A stretch of DNA of 64,000 nucleotides from Kalaharituber pfeilii. Taxonomy: Eukaryota; Ascomycota; Pezizomycetes; Pezizales; Pezizaceae. Made by a program: the position numbers and the translations under genes. Every line of letters begins with the position of its first letter. Position 1 is the stretch's first letter. Under the pieces are notes generated by a model that worked only from the letters and a program-made list of their open reading frames with translations, ran no database searches and had not been told where the DNA came from. The DNA lies in NCBI GenBank assembly GCA_015179045.1, contig WHUZ01000114.1, forward strand, positions 62,001 through 126,000. Reading direction: 5' to 3'. This document shows, in pieces, positions 1 through 11,803 of the stretch.

Positions 1-143
1 CGATTGGAAGCAGTATTTGTGGTACGCAACGTTCCAAACGTGGTTTTCTTTCCTTTAATCACATTGAAAGTGCACGTGACTGACCCACCAGATACTTCCT
101 TTAGCTCTCGTTGGGATCGGGAGTGCCATATACTTCGGTTTAG

Positions 144-2025
144 AAGACATTAAAGGCGCCCCCCACGCCATAGAGAATGTCAGATTGGAGATAGCAGGAT
201 TAAGGACAGTGTTGACCCGTTTGAAACATCTTCTCGAGCAAGATGTCAACAGTCTCAACCTCTTTCCCGACGACGTGAGGGAGGACCTTGCCAGGAACTT
301 GCAGAGCTTGATGGATATCAAGCTGCAACTATCAGAGACACTACAGTCATACATGAACATGAGCGCAGGGAAGTGGCTGTCTTCAGTTATCCGTCAGCTG
401 AAGTGGGTGTTGGTAAGAGAGAAGGATGTGGAGAAGTTGAGGAAGCACCTGGAAGCACATAAGAATACCCTGGGATTGACCTTAATGATGATGTCAAAGT
501 AAGTAGTTGCATCTGATATGAAACTGAATGCTTTCACCTTTCCCTGGCGTTTTTCGTTTTTTGAAGTCATCATTATCGTCAACATTTACCCCTCCTCGTT
601 TTCATATGTGCTTCTTCTTATCTTTCATTTATTTAAAACCTGCGCCATGCTGTGACTAAACTAACTTCGGCATTTGTCTGTGTCTAGTCTATGTTTAGCC
701 CAAATTCAGGATCAATTGAACCGGAGGTCGTCTAGTGCAAGCCAAATGAGTGGGTCCGCGGCATATTGCGGGGCATGTCCAGGGGCAAAATTGGAGGATA
801 TTGGGAAGTACGTTAAAAAGCTGCAAGATCAAGTGAATTCCAAAAAGGGGCATGGTCGTGGTCATATTCATAGGATGCGGGACTTGCCCAGCAATGAGGA
901 GGTCATCGATTGTTCCGGAGTGCAACGGTATGTAGACTCCCTGGCGGAGTTTGTCAGATCCGGTAAGTATGAACAGACAGTGCGGACGGTGCAATCGGCG
1001 CCGCGTCCCCCACATGATGAGTCTGCTCCAGCGGAATTGATGTAAGTCTTGACTATAATCTTGAGTTGTACGATCTTGGTTGTGTTAACGAGGATCTAGG
1101 GAAGCATTGAAATCGGAACCAACACCAACGTCCGCTTGTGCCAGCAATGAAAAATCCGATAATTGCCCAGGATGTGATCAGACTCCTCCGGCCAATCGAC
1201 CCTCACGCAACGCCCTGATCTGGCCACCAATATTGAACGAGCCTGTCCCTTGGGACGAAAAAAAAACTCTTTGATACCATTGACAATGCTCCCTGGGATG
1301 CTTTGCTTGACTCATTCGATTTTACGTCCGAGACACCTGTTTCCAGGCCGTCAACACCTGCAGAGCTCGACGCGGAATCCTCGCAATACACCTGGACGAA
1401 TCCCTCCGGAGAACAGCGCAGCCATGGGGGTGCTGCGAACCACGGTCAATGGTCACCCCCGCTTACACCACAGAGCACCACTACCTCTAATGTTACATGG
1501 CCGTCACGCTCGGCGCAGGCAAGATCCCACTGGCGAGTTGAAGCTGAGTATACACCTGCCATTACAACATCAGCAGTGACATCACCTCTGCTGCAGTCAC
1601 AGGGCCGTGAGCAGAGACCATCCAACTTTATTTACACCGACAATTGCCCGTATCCCACTCCATCCCTGAACACGACAATGCCAGATTGGCCAGTGAAGGA
1701 CGACATGTATCCGATTTCTCCGGTTTCGATCAATGAGCCGAGAAACCAGAATTATAACCCCCCTAACCTGCAGATGGACCAGTACCAATATGGTTGCAAT
1801 CCGCCTTACCGTCAGCAGCCATTGACACAAAGTCAATATCAGGGCGTGGGACAGAATCAGTATGCCCAACATACTCATGCGTATGGAAGTCCGCAATCAT
1901 TCTATTCTCAGAAAGACAATTCGGCATGGCAACAAAAAAAATCCACGGCAAATAGCTTTTTTGCTGTTAATTTGCCAGCACAGAGGGAAAATCGTGCGTT
2001 TGCGTTTAAGTTGACGGGATTGTGA
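144..2025 (+). CDS. HeLo-like domain protein with prion-like tail (5'-partial, frameshifted)
   Basis: Three exons can be joined in phase: 144-498, 688-1041 and 1100-2025. Donors are GTAAGT at 499 and 1042, acceptors end TTTAG, TCTAG and TCTAG. The first coding exon must lie left of the window. The early part (DIKGAPHAIENVRLEIAGLR, then LKWVLVREKDVEKLRKHLEA) resembles the fungal HeLo-like N-terminal domain (Helo_like_N type) found in cell-death effectors and STAND proteins, and it matches the N-domain style of the NLR starting at 4346. The C-terminal ~240 residues are low complexity, rich in Q, N, Y, P and S, without a recognisable domain. The third exon changes frame at an A9 run (1258-1266): eight As would keep one frame from 1100 to the stop at 2025. 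This is either a real null mutation or a base-call error. Function is inferred: membrane-targeting or signalling partner of the neighbouring NLR. Confidence 0.6.
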
Positions 2026-2046
2026 TGCCGTAAAGTGATACCGGTA

Positions 2047-2580
2047 TTGAGGTGGGTTTCACTTGAAAACCATCGGGAAAGGTTGGCATAGGACAGACGG
2101 AAGCCGGGTGTATGAGGACAGCAAGAAAGTTGTCGGGGGGGAAAAATGGGCGGAAATCCGGAGGGAATAGAAAAAAGAAAAGGAACTTGAATACGACATA
2201 AATTGTACACGACATTGAAGGATTGCATTAGTTTTCGGCCCCAGGAGGACAAAAAAAAATAAATGTATGCAGCAGTTTTGCAATTGGGAATTCGGTTTGG
2301 AAATCAGGGTGCAGCTTTGGTTTTTTGGCGTATGAGTTGTTGGGAATTGGTTTGGATAAGGTCATATGGGCTTATGAGATATATTGGGAGTTATGGGTTT
2401 TTTTTTTTTCCTTGATAAGGAGCTGGATCGAGGCTGATGTTTTTATAGTTTATTTATATTTATATTGTTTTTTCCTTTTTTTTTTTCTTCCATTCTTAAT
2501 CTTCCGGTTGTTGAATAATCTCAGATGCGGCGGTGTTGAACACTGATACCCGAGTTATGATGTAATGTTTTCTCTCGATT
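2047..2580 (+). repeat. 3' flank shared with the NLR at 26.5 kb
   Basis: This downstream region is similar over roughly 0.5 kb to 27085-27620, downstream of the NLR stop. Shared landmarks include GGTTGGCATAGG, GACAGCAAGAAAG, GAATACGA, GGTTTGGAAATC and GGGAATTGGTTTG. The coding ends of the two genes are unrelated, so the similarity marks a paralogous terminator/3' region carried along in an old gene duplication. No gene is seen in it. Confidence 0.6.
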
Positions 2581-3822
2581 ATACTTACAGGTCATTATGT
2601 TATGGTCAAGCCTTTATTAAGTCCGCGCGGTCAATATCTAGTAGATATATCCATTTATCGTGGCCCGCGAAACACCGTTCTATCCTGAATAGAGTAGCTG
2701 CACCCCTTAAAGTTCATCTACGCCTAGGACTTGCTCGAGAATACTAAATTTAAATCTTGCTGCAAACAGAAACACAGGTCCCATTTGCTTGTTTTCAGGG
2801 ATAACTCAGGACGACGCATCTTAGCACGTCACATACACAGTTTTTCGAATCATGTTATGTGTTGTTCTAGGCACGCGATCGCGGCAGTTTCAGGCGCCGA
2901 GAACCGCTTTCCACACATGTGGTCTTCTGCCTAATGAAGTTGTACCCTCTTTTGTTCTTCTTTTTATTCTATCTACTGTTGAGAATACATTAACCCGGCA
3001 GCTCTGGCTTCATCTGCCAAAAACAAAAGTCCATGAACTGCCTGAGTGATTAGGCCCTGGTCTGCGACGTTTGCGACTCAGCCAAGTGCTCTCGCAGTCG
3101 GACTGGCCTTTTGCCTACAGTAGTATTTTCTTTTTACTATTTTTTTGTAATTTCATTACCCTTGTGTCGCCCCAAATAATATGTACAAAGTAAGCAAAAA
3201 ATACGTACATAGGAAAAAGAGCGAGGTGTAAAAAAAATATTATATTATTAATAAGCTTATTTTCTCTGTAACGGAAGAGAAAATAAACCGCCATTCCTCT
3301 CCTTGCATCTTTTGCTCATCCTCTCCTATAGATCTACCTGCTCCAGAAACTCTGATGCATCTCGCTCCCGTACCTTGAGCTTTGGTCGCTCCCTCAGCGC
3401 CTGATGCCCATCCTGCCATCTCTATGCAGTGCAAGTGTATATGAAGTTATGTGCTTTGTTAAGGTATGTAAGGTACTTCGTGGGGTTCATGGGTTCTGCG
3501 GAATTCACAGAAGTATTGCATACCGGTACTTTGGCTCATAAGTCTCCATAGGTACCAGAGTATTTACCAGACTGGGCCCATCGAGTCCAGAGGTAGTACT
3601 GACGAGCAAGAAGTATATCCGTTGCAATCTCAAACTTTACTCCCCAACCATGGCTTCCAGTGCCCTTGCTTGTATGCACTAGTCAGAAGAGCCTACTTGA
3701 AAATCGGAAAGGAAGATTCCAAACTAGGACAGGTTTTGAAATCGTAATAGGAATAGTAATGCAATACTCAAGCTTTCGAGATCACTCATTCGCTAATTGG
3801 AAAGTAGGTATTTATAGGTTAC
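2581..3822. other. Intergenic, no gene seen
   Basis: Only short ORFs without recognisable motifs or codon pattern. AT-rich stretch near 3120-3250. No RNA gene or promoter element could be supported. Confidence 0.5.
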
Positions 3823-3908
3823 ATTCAAGAGTATCGCCATAGCCCACTGGGCGGCATGCGAGTAATGATATTAATAAAGAAAAAAAAAAAAAAAAAAAGA
3901 AATTCAAG
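3823..3908 (+). mobile_element. Ultra-short SINE-like insertion 1
   Basis: A short body (3830-3879, containing GCGGCATGCGAGTAATGATA) is followed by A20 at 3880-3899. It is flanked by ATTCAAG at 3823-3829 and 3902-3908, a likely target duplication. The body matches other poly(A)-tailed inserts in the window (12989-13035, 34980-35020). Confidence 0.5.
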
Positions 3909-4345
3909 CGATATTCTCCTGCATCATTGTACATGCACGGCATCTGATCAAGAAACTGCGTGTTGTCAGCGTCCAGAACTGGATTGATGATGGAAATACC
4001 AGAACTGACAGCGGTCATCTCCATATGTACGCCTTGTACGCCTTGTGCGCCTTGAGAGACAACAATTTGCAAGGCACACAGTTCAATGGGTGCTGTGTGG
4101 CTGTGTTGTCCTTAGTGTGTAGAGGAATATGATTCTGCACATTGCCCGCAGTCGCCAAGAAAGCGAGGCATACCGCAATTGAATCCTTTGCATACGTAGC
4201 ATGGAAAGGGCGAGCAGTGCAGTTTTAACAGCTTCAAGTGACTTGAAAACGGAATTTAAAGCCAACTCATATCGCATTGCGAACTTCAGAGTTATCCTAA
4301 TTGTCGTTCTAGTTTTCTTCCGATTACAAACTGTTTCCAGCGGCA

Positions 4346-7300
4346 ATGGATCCCTTTACCATCTCCACCGGAATTGCAGGATTCCTGTCACTTGCGCTCG
4401 AAATTACCAAGATCTTGAAGGAATACACGAGCGAAGTTAAATCAGCGCCAACCGACGCCCACACATTACTAACAGAGGTCACTGCCTTGTACTCCGTTCT
4501 TGAGCACCTGATTGAGTTCCTGAGGGCGGAAGACATCAAGGGAAACTTCCGCGAGACATCAGCTCTATGCGGGGTGATTAACTTCTGCGAGGACAAGATC
4601 AAGAGACTGCACGCAAAGCTTATAAAGTTCCAAAGAACCGGAGGCTTCGCGGACCGATTACCATGGCCTTTTCATAAGCAAGATTGCCTTGACGTGGCCT
4701 CGACTTTACATCACTGCGCGCAGACTATCCACTTCTCGCTTAATATTGCGAATTGGTAGGTAGCTCCACAATGTGTATACAATTCTGAGATTCTCACATG
4801 GAATAGCGAACTTCTTTCGAAAACATCTGAAGAAGTTATGGCAGCCCTAAGCGATCAACGAAATCATATTGACTCTCTTCTGCCATTGTTTAAGGATATT
4901 CCTGCAGATATGACGAAAATGAGGACGACCCTGACTGAAGTTTCGAACTTTATTGCCGAGATTAATCAAGAAATACGACAGATCAAAAGTGGAGTTCGGA
5001 GTATACAGCAGAATATGGAAGGTATGGATGGACCTTGTAGATTTCCTCCGTACATGCATTTGATATTCACGATCACTGACGCTCTCCTGCTTCTTAGATG
5101 ACAACATAGAGAAGCTGCTTGCTTGGTTGTCGCCACTTAATCCAGAAACTAGACATCAGACCGTCAAGACTACTCGAGTACCGAAAACCGGAAATTGGGT
5201 CCTCCAGAGTAACCAGTTTCAGACTTGGATGGCAAGTGAAACGGACGATCAATACACCTCGATTTTGGGCTGCTATGGCAAACCCGGAGCCGGAAAGACT
5301 GTAATCACGTAAGTATGCTCCAATACCACTACCATGCTCAGGGCATTGAGGCTTATACGCAACTTGTGAAGCTCAATTGTTGTGGACTACATTTCCGCTG
5401 CCATTGAAAAGCAACCCGGAACAAGTATCATTTATCTCTATTGTGATTATCGAGACCAGAATGAGCAGAGCTTGTTGCATATTATTGGATGTTTCATCAA
5501 GCAAATAGTCCTGCAACTCGTATGCGCCGAAATTCCGGTGCCCGAGGCGGTTCGCGACCCGTACAAATCTGCTCAAAGATCGAAGAAAAGCTTGGGCCTT
5601 GATGAGGCAATTACACTGCTGAAACACCTTCTTCAAAAGTTGGACTCTACCTTCATTCTGATTGACGCACTGGATGAGCTGCAGCAGCAGACCAGAATAG
5701 ATTTTCTGAAGGTGGCACTTGATATTTTACATTCACGGTCTCCCAACTCCACAAACCTACCCAAGAACAATGTAGTACGCTTCTTCTTCACTTCACGCCA
5801 TCACGTTCAGGACCAAATCAATCGCTGTCTTGGCTCTGATGTGAAAATATTAGCAATTACTGCCCATGAAGACGACATTCAGAAATACATTCTTCACCGG
5901 ATCGACAAAGATGCACATCATAATAGAGATGCAATGAACAACAGGCTGAAGAACGAGATACTGGATCTATTACCGAAGAAATCAGAGGGAATGTATGTTC
6001 TACCACATGCAATCTGAGTTACATTAACCCTATGCACAAATGATGGCTGACCTCTGTTCTTAGGTTCTTGCTAGCAGTACTGCATATCGACGTGATTCTG
6101 GACAAACTGACAGTGTCGAAGAGACGTTCTGCCCTTCGACATCTTCCTCCAGGCCTTTATAGTGCCTATGACGAAACCTTAACTAGGATTCAGGGGTCAC
6201 AAAGTCGACAAGAGCTAGGAATGAGCGTGCTCATGTGGGCTTACCTAGCTGAGCGACCATTGAACGTCATAGAGCTTCGACATGCGCTGTCAGTTGAAGA
6301 CGGTGCTGAGACTCTAGATCATGAGAATTTTCCCTCCGAAAATGCCATACTCGACTGTTGTTGCGGATTAGTTATGGTAGACAACGAGACATCTACCATT
6401 CGTCTAGTGCACTATACGCTGCAAGAGTATTTTAAGGCGTACCATGATAAATACTTCCCCACCGGCCATACCTTGATTGCGAAGACCTGTTTAACCTACT
6501 TGAGCTTTCCCGCCCAAACGGCCAGCATTGGGATGGATTTGCTCCGAAAACTTAACAAGGATTACCCCTTACTTCAATACGCAGCCAATGAATGGGGTCA
6601 CCATGCACGAAGGCAATGTGATGAACCCACCTGTTCTCTTGCCGTTACCCTGCTTCAAAGATCTGAACACCCTCAAGTACTCCAACACCTGCGCTGCATT
6701 TCCCATCCCTATTTCTCGTGTAAACTCCTAGGCTTGCATGCTGCCGCTCAGTTCGGAGCTGAAAGCATATTTTACACCTTACTACAAGCTGCAGACCCGA
6801 ATTGCCTGTCTAGTTGTGGCAACACAGCATTGATGTATGCTGCGCACGCTGGCCACGGGGCTATAGTGCGCTTGCTTCTTGCAAGATCAGGTGTGGATGT
6901 GAATATGCAAGCTAAAAATGGCATTACACCACTCTCTCGAGCAGCCAAAAGTGGCCATGGGGATGTAGTTCGCTTGCTGCTGGAGCGAGAAGACATTGAT
7001 ATAAATATCCAGGATCAATGGGGCTCGACACCACTCTCCCAAGCAGCGGGAAATGGCCATGAGGTTGTCGCCCACTTACTCCTCGCAAGGCCTGATGTAG
7101 ATGTCAATATGCAGAATTCCTGGGGCAAAACGCCACTCTCCTTTGCGGCTGAAAATGGTCATGAAGCTACAGTCTGGTTGTTGGTTCAGCGAGCTGACGT
7201 TGACGTCAACGCTAAAGATACAACGGGGGCGACCCCACTCTCCCTTGCAGCATCAAAGGGCTATGAAGCTATAGTTCGTCGTCTTCTCGAGAGAGCGGAT

Positions 7301-9283
7301 ATTGATGTCAATAATCAGGACAAAACGGGGTTAGCATCACTTTCCATTGCGGCATCAAAGGGGCATGAAGCTATAGTTCGTCTTCTGCTAGGGAGAGCAG
7401 AAATTGTTGTCGATATTCAAGACAAAGCGGGGTCAACGCCACTCTCCCTTGCTGCTTCCAAGGGCCATGAGGCTATCGTCTGTCTTCTGCTCGAGCGAAC
7501 AGATATTGATGTCAATATTCAGGACAGCATGGGGTCAACATCTCTCTCTCTAGCTGCCTCTAGTGGCCATGACGCTGTGGTCTGCATGCTCCTTCGACAG
7601 TCAGATGTGGATGCCAATTTGCAAGATAAAAATTACAGGACGCCACTATTTCGTGCAGCGGAAAATGGACGGGAGGCTGTGATCCGCTTGCTTCTTTCAC
7701 GGTCCGATGTGGATGTCAATATGCAGAACTTATGGGGCATGACACCACTCTCCCGAGCAGCTGCAAATGGCCGTGAGGCTATAGTACCTTTGCTTCTTGC
7801 GCGATCCGACATCCATGCAAACATGCAGGATGACTTGGGCCGGACACCACTATTTCTTGCAGCGGAAAATGGCTATGCGTCGGTAGTCTGCTTGTTACTT
7901 CAGCGAGACGATGTCAATCTCAACTTGCAGAATGAAAACGGCAAGAAACCACTCTCCATTGCAGCGGAAAAAGGTCATGAGACCGTAGTGCGCTTGTTGC
8001 CGTCACGAGTAGATGTGGATGTCAATGTGCGGACTAAATCAGGCGATACGCCACTCTCTATTGCAGCAAAAAATGGCCATGAGGCTGTAGTGTGCTCGTT
8101 GCTGGCACGAGCAGATGTGGATGTCAACATGGGAAATAAAACGAGCAGCACACTGCTCTCTATTGCAGCTAGACATGGCCATGAAGCTGTAGTGCGCTTG
8201 CTGCTGGCACGAGCAGATGTGGATGTCGATGTGCGGAATGAAATGGGCGATACGCCACTATCTATTGCAGTTAAAAATGGCCATGAGGCTGTAGTGCGCT
8301 TGTTGCTGTCACGAGCCGATGTGGATGTCAATTTGCGGCATGAAGCGGGCGATACGCTGCTCTCTATTGCAGCTAGAAATGGCCATGAGGCTGTAGTGCG
8401 CTTGGTGCTGGCACGACCGGATGTGAATGTCAATGTGCCGAACAAAACGGGCGATACACCACTCTCTATCGCAGCTAGATATGGCCATGAGTCTGTAGTG
8501 CGCTTGTTGCTAGCACAAGCAGATGTGGATGTCAATGTGCGGAATAAAGCGGGCGATACACCACTCTCTATTGCAGTTATCAATCGCGAGGAGGCTGTGG
8601 TGCGGGCACGAGCAGGGGTGAATGACCCCACAGCACTCTCTATTGCAGCTGGAAAAGGCCATGAGGCTGTAGTGCGCTTGTTGCTGTCACGAGCCGATGT
8701 GGATGCCAATGTGCGGAATAAAGCGGGCGATACTCTACTCTCTACTGCAGTTGAAAATGGCCATGAGGCTGTAGTGCGCTTGTTGCTGGCACGAGCCGAT
8801 GTGGATGTCAATGTGCGGAATGAAGCGGGCGATACTCTACTCTCTACTGCAGTTGATAATGGCCATGAGGCTGTAGTGCGCTTGTTGCTGGCACGAGCCG
8901 ATGTGGATGTCAATGTGCGGAATGAAGCGGGCGATACTCTACTCTCTACTGCAGTTGAAAATGGCCATGAGGCTGTAGTGCGCTTGTTGCTGGCACGAGC
9001 CGATGTGGATGTCAATGTGCGGAATAAAGCGGGCGATACTCTACTCTCTACTGCAGTTGAAAATGGCCATGAGGCTGTAGTGCGCTTGTTGCTGGCACGA
9101 GCCGATGTGGATGTCAATGTGCGGAATGAAGCGGGCGATACTCTACTCTCTACTGCAGTTAAAAATGGCCATGAGGCTGTAGTGCGCTTGTTGCTGTCAC
9201 GAGCCGACGGAATGTCTCCATCCAGTCACTTTTCTGACTGGATGGAAGTAGGAGAAAACCTTTTTTTTCCCCTGTTTTCATGA
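4346..9283 (+). CDS. NLR-A: HeLo-like/NACHT/ankyrin protein, truncated by transposon
   Basis: Exons 4346-4755, 4807-5021, 5098-5308, 5372-5992 and 6064 onward join in frame with GT-AG introns of 51-76 bp. Residues ~1-135 (start MDPFTISTGIAGFLSLALEI) fit the fungal HeLo-like N-terminal domain; ~150-210 is helical/coiled coil. The NACHT domain has Walker A GKPGAGKT (~269-276) and Walker B FILIDALDEL (~372-381). A winged-helix-type region (~490-700) precedes ankyrin repeats from ~708. By family knowledge this is a cytosolic NLR-like receptor of fungal self/non-self recognition, with the ankyrins as sensor. The last exon is interrupted after codon ~1533 by the transposon at 9208. The current ORF reads 25 residues into the element and stops at 9283 (1558 aa). 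The rest of the array is at 25871-26519; the intact allele would be 1749 aa. Confidence 0.9.
8723..9207 (+). repeat. Near-identical 102-bp ankyrin units
   Basis: The start of each unit (GCGGGCGATACTCTACT) recurs at 8723, 8825, 8927, 9029 and 9131, exactly 102 bp apart (34 residues). Units differ at only a few bases (AAT/GAT, AAA/GAA codons). Older ankyrins at 6730-8600 are much more diverged. This indicates recent unit expansion or homogenisation at the distal end of the receptor array. Confidence 0.9.
9199..9207. repeat. Target-site duplication, left copy
   Basis: ACGAGCCGA directly abuts the left terminal inverted repeat and recurs directly after the right one at 25862. Nine bp is the usual duplication length of Mutator-like elements. 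Caveat: the same 9-mer occurs in most of the ankyrin units, so its origin as a duplication rests on its exact junction position. Confidence 0.8.
9208..9252 (+). repeat. Left terminal inverted repeat with internal hairpin
   Basis: The 45-bp end starts CGGAATGTCT. Within it CCATCCAGTCA (9218-9228) and TGACTGGATGG (9235-9245) form an 11-bp perfect stem with a 6-base loop. The same end closes the element at 25817-25861 in reverse complement. Confidence 0.92.
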
Positions 9284-9732
9284 CGCCACTGAGATTTTTC
9301 CCCTGTTCAAGTTTCGGATGGTCAACTAATACTATATTATTTAGTCTATTCATAATTACATAGCATTGTATGCCAATGCAATAAATCCTTAATTCTACTC
9401 ATTTATAGTGAAATATGCAACTATTGAACCTTCAATATAGTTGCATATTCAATACATAATTTCTAGTCACATATTTTTTTTCAAGTTCGCAATCAAATAT
9501 GCTATCAGAATATTAGGGGTTGTCGACGAACAACTGGGAATGGCTACCAGAAAGTACCACTACTAACTGAGGCGCTTTTAGTGCCTTGGCCCCTTCGTTC
9601 ATTGGTCCGTTGGCTGGTAGTCTCCAGTACCAACGTAACGCCTGTTACCAGTCAAATTTGACTGGTAGTGGGCTCTTCTGGTAAGTAGTGCTCAGTTAGA
9701 CTAGTAGCCTACTTTGCTGCATACACCCACAT
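9284..9732. other. Subterminal AT-rich DNA of the transposon
   Basis: No coding potential. The right end of the element has no equivalent of this stretch, so the element is asymmetrical just inside its ends. Confidence 0.6.
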
Positions 9733-10548
9733 CTATTATAGTACTGAGTTACATCCCTCTTGGCGTCCACCTAACCCCTGTCAAAAAAAGACCTTGGCAA
9801 CAACCAACCATCTATTATAGTACTGAGTTACATCCCTCTTGGCGTACACCGAACCCCTGTCAAAAAAGACCTTGGCGACAACCGCGAATACCATCTATTA
9901 TAGTACTGAGTTACATCCCTCTTGGCGTACACCGAACCCCTGTCAAAAAAGACCTTGGCGACAACCGCGAATACCATCTATTATAGTACTGAGTTACATC
10001 CCTCTTGGCGTACACCGAACCCCTGTCAAAAAAGACCTTGGCGACAACCGCGAATACCATCTATTATAGTACTGAGTTACATCCCTCTTGGCGTCCACCT
10101 AACCCCTGTCAAAAAAGACCTTGGCAACAACCAACCATCTATTATAGTACTGAGTTACATCCCTCTTGGCGTACACCGAACCCCTGTCAAAAAAGACCTT
10201 GGCGACAACCGCGAATACCATCTATTATAGTACTGAGTTACATCCCTCTTGGCGTACACCGAACCCCTGTCAAAAAAGACCTTGGCGACAACCGCGAATA
10301 CCATCTATTATAGTACTGAGTTACATCCCTCTTGGCGTCCACCTAACCCCTGTCAAAAAAGACCTTGGCAACAACCAACCATCTATTATAGTACTGAGTT
10401 ACATCCCTCTTGGCGTACACCGAACCCCTGTCAAAAAAGACCTTGGCGACAACCGCGAATACCATCTATTATAGTACTGAGTTACATCCCTCTTGGCGTA
10501 CACCGAACCCCTGTCAAAAAAGACCTTGGCGACAACCGCGAATACCAT
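9733..10548 (+). repeat. 83/78-bp tandem array, ten units
   Basis: Units begin CTATTATAGTACTGAG at 9733, 9812, 9895, 9978, 10061, 10139, 10222, 10305, 10383 and 10466. Most are 83 bp (type with GCGTACACCGAACCCC and CGACAACCGCGAATA). Three are shorter (79, 78 and 78 bp; type with GCGTCCACCTAACCCC and CAACAACCAAC). The order of unit types is not random: groups of two or three 83-mers are separated by single short units. Confidence 0.95.
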
Positions 10549-11202
10549 ATCAACGTACTGAGTGAAATGTTCACATACTCCTGAACCTCAACATACCCCT
10601 GAACCTTCGTCATAAGGCACATATTAATGTGGAATATGCCAAACACCCGACAATACCTATATCAAGAGTTTCCATCACATTTCGTATGGAATCAACCTTC
10701 ACGGAAATAGACACCATGACAATGAGGAGTTGCAATTGGCCGTATCTATCACTGCAATCCCTTTATGTGAAATGTTCACATTCTCCAGAACCTCAACATA
10801 CTCGGCATAAGATACAGAAGAATGAGCCAAATTTTATAGGTATGATATATCTCTCTCACTATCAGGAGATGAAGCATAACGAGTTCAATTTGACAGGTAC
10901 AGCAGCAACTTTCCATAGCACAATAGGAACAGAGTGAGCTGAATTTAACAGGTATAAGAGTACAATTTGACTGGTATTGGATGGCACGAGATGCAGCTGA
11001 ACAAGTCAAATTTGACAGGTATGGTAGGTCCATTTCACCTCGCGAGATACAGCAAAATGAGCTGAATTTGATAGGCACTTTGACAGGCACGACAGCTCCT
11101 CAATGGTGTGAGGTGCAGCAGAACGAGTCAAATTTGACAGGTATGGTAGGTCCATTTCACCCCGGGAGATGCAGCAAAATGAGCCGAATTTGACAGGTAC
11201 TT

Positions 11203-11352
11203 TGACAGGCACAACAGCTCCTCAATTTAACAGGCACGACAGCTCCTCAATCTAACAGGCACGACAGCTCCTCAATTTGATAGGCACGACAGCTCTTCAA
11301 TTTGACAGGCATGACAGCTCCTCAATTCGACAGGCACGGCAGCTCCTCAATA
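11203..11352 (+). repeat. 25-bp minisatellite within module A
   Basis: About six copies of a 25-bp unit with core CAGGCACGACAGCTCCTCAA, differing at single bases. The corresponding place in module B has about eight units and in module C essentially none, so copy number changed after module duplication. Confidence 0.85.
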
Positions 11353-11720
11353 GTGCGACATGCAGCAGAACGAGTCAAATGTGATAGGTATGGTAGGTCT
11401 ATATTACCTCGCAAGATGCAGCAAAATGAGCCGAATTTTACAGGCACTTTACAGGTATGATAGCTCCTCAATGGTGTGAGATGCAGCAGAATAAGCCGAA
11501 TTTAATAGGTATAACAGTCTCCCTCAATGGCGTAAGATGTGGTCAAGTTGACAGATATGACCTTGACAGGGAAAAATGAGGCAGAATAAGCTCAATTTAT
11601 AAGGTATGACAGCTTTCTCTCAATGGCGCAAGATGTGGCCGAATGAGCTCAAGTTAACAAGTATTACAGGACTCTTTCCATAGCGTAAGAGCAGCAGAAT
11701 GAGCTGAATTTGACAGGTAT

Positions 11721-11803
11721 AGTAGGTCTCTCTTGCCCTGCCATGGCGAATAGCTGCAAGCGGAGTTACGTGAAATTAAAAAAAAAAGAGTAGGTCTCTC
11801 TTG
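11721..11803 (+). mobile_element. Ultra-short SINE-like insertion 2
   Basis: Insert 11736-11788 (53 bp): CCCTGCCATGGCGAATAGCT, then CAAGCGGAGTTACGTGAAAT, then A10. Perfect 15-bp target duplication AGTAGGTCTCTCTTG at 11721-11735 and 11789-11803. The same insert sits at equivalent positions in B (~15.06-15.16 kb), C (~17.31-17.39 kb) and D (~24.07-24.15 kb), so it predates module multiplication; tail length differs between copies. Confidence 0.85.

Noticed and set aside
1..143. First exon of the HeLo-like gene
   Set aside because: None of the frames in 1-143 resembles the expected MDP-type start, and the exon at 144 is preceded by a good acceptor, so the first exon is placed outside the window.
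7975..9117. Long minus-strand ORF (380 codons) antisense to the NLR-A ankyrins
   Set aside because: It is the complement of a highly repetitive coding array and inherits openness from it; the product is a Ser/Thr/Arg-rich repeat with no motif. The same holds for 57659-58999 minus.
9733..10548. CRISPR-like array
   Set aside because: The repeat units are contiguous 78-83-mers with no unique spacers, in eukaryotic DNA. A plain tandem array.
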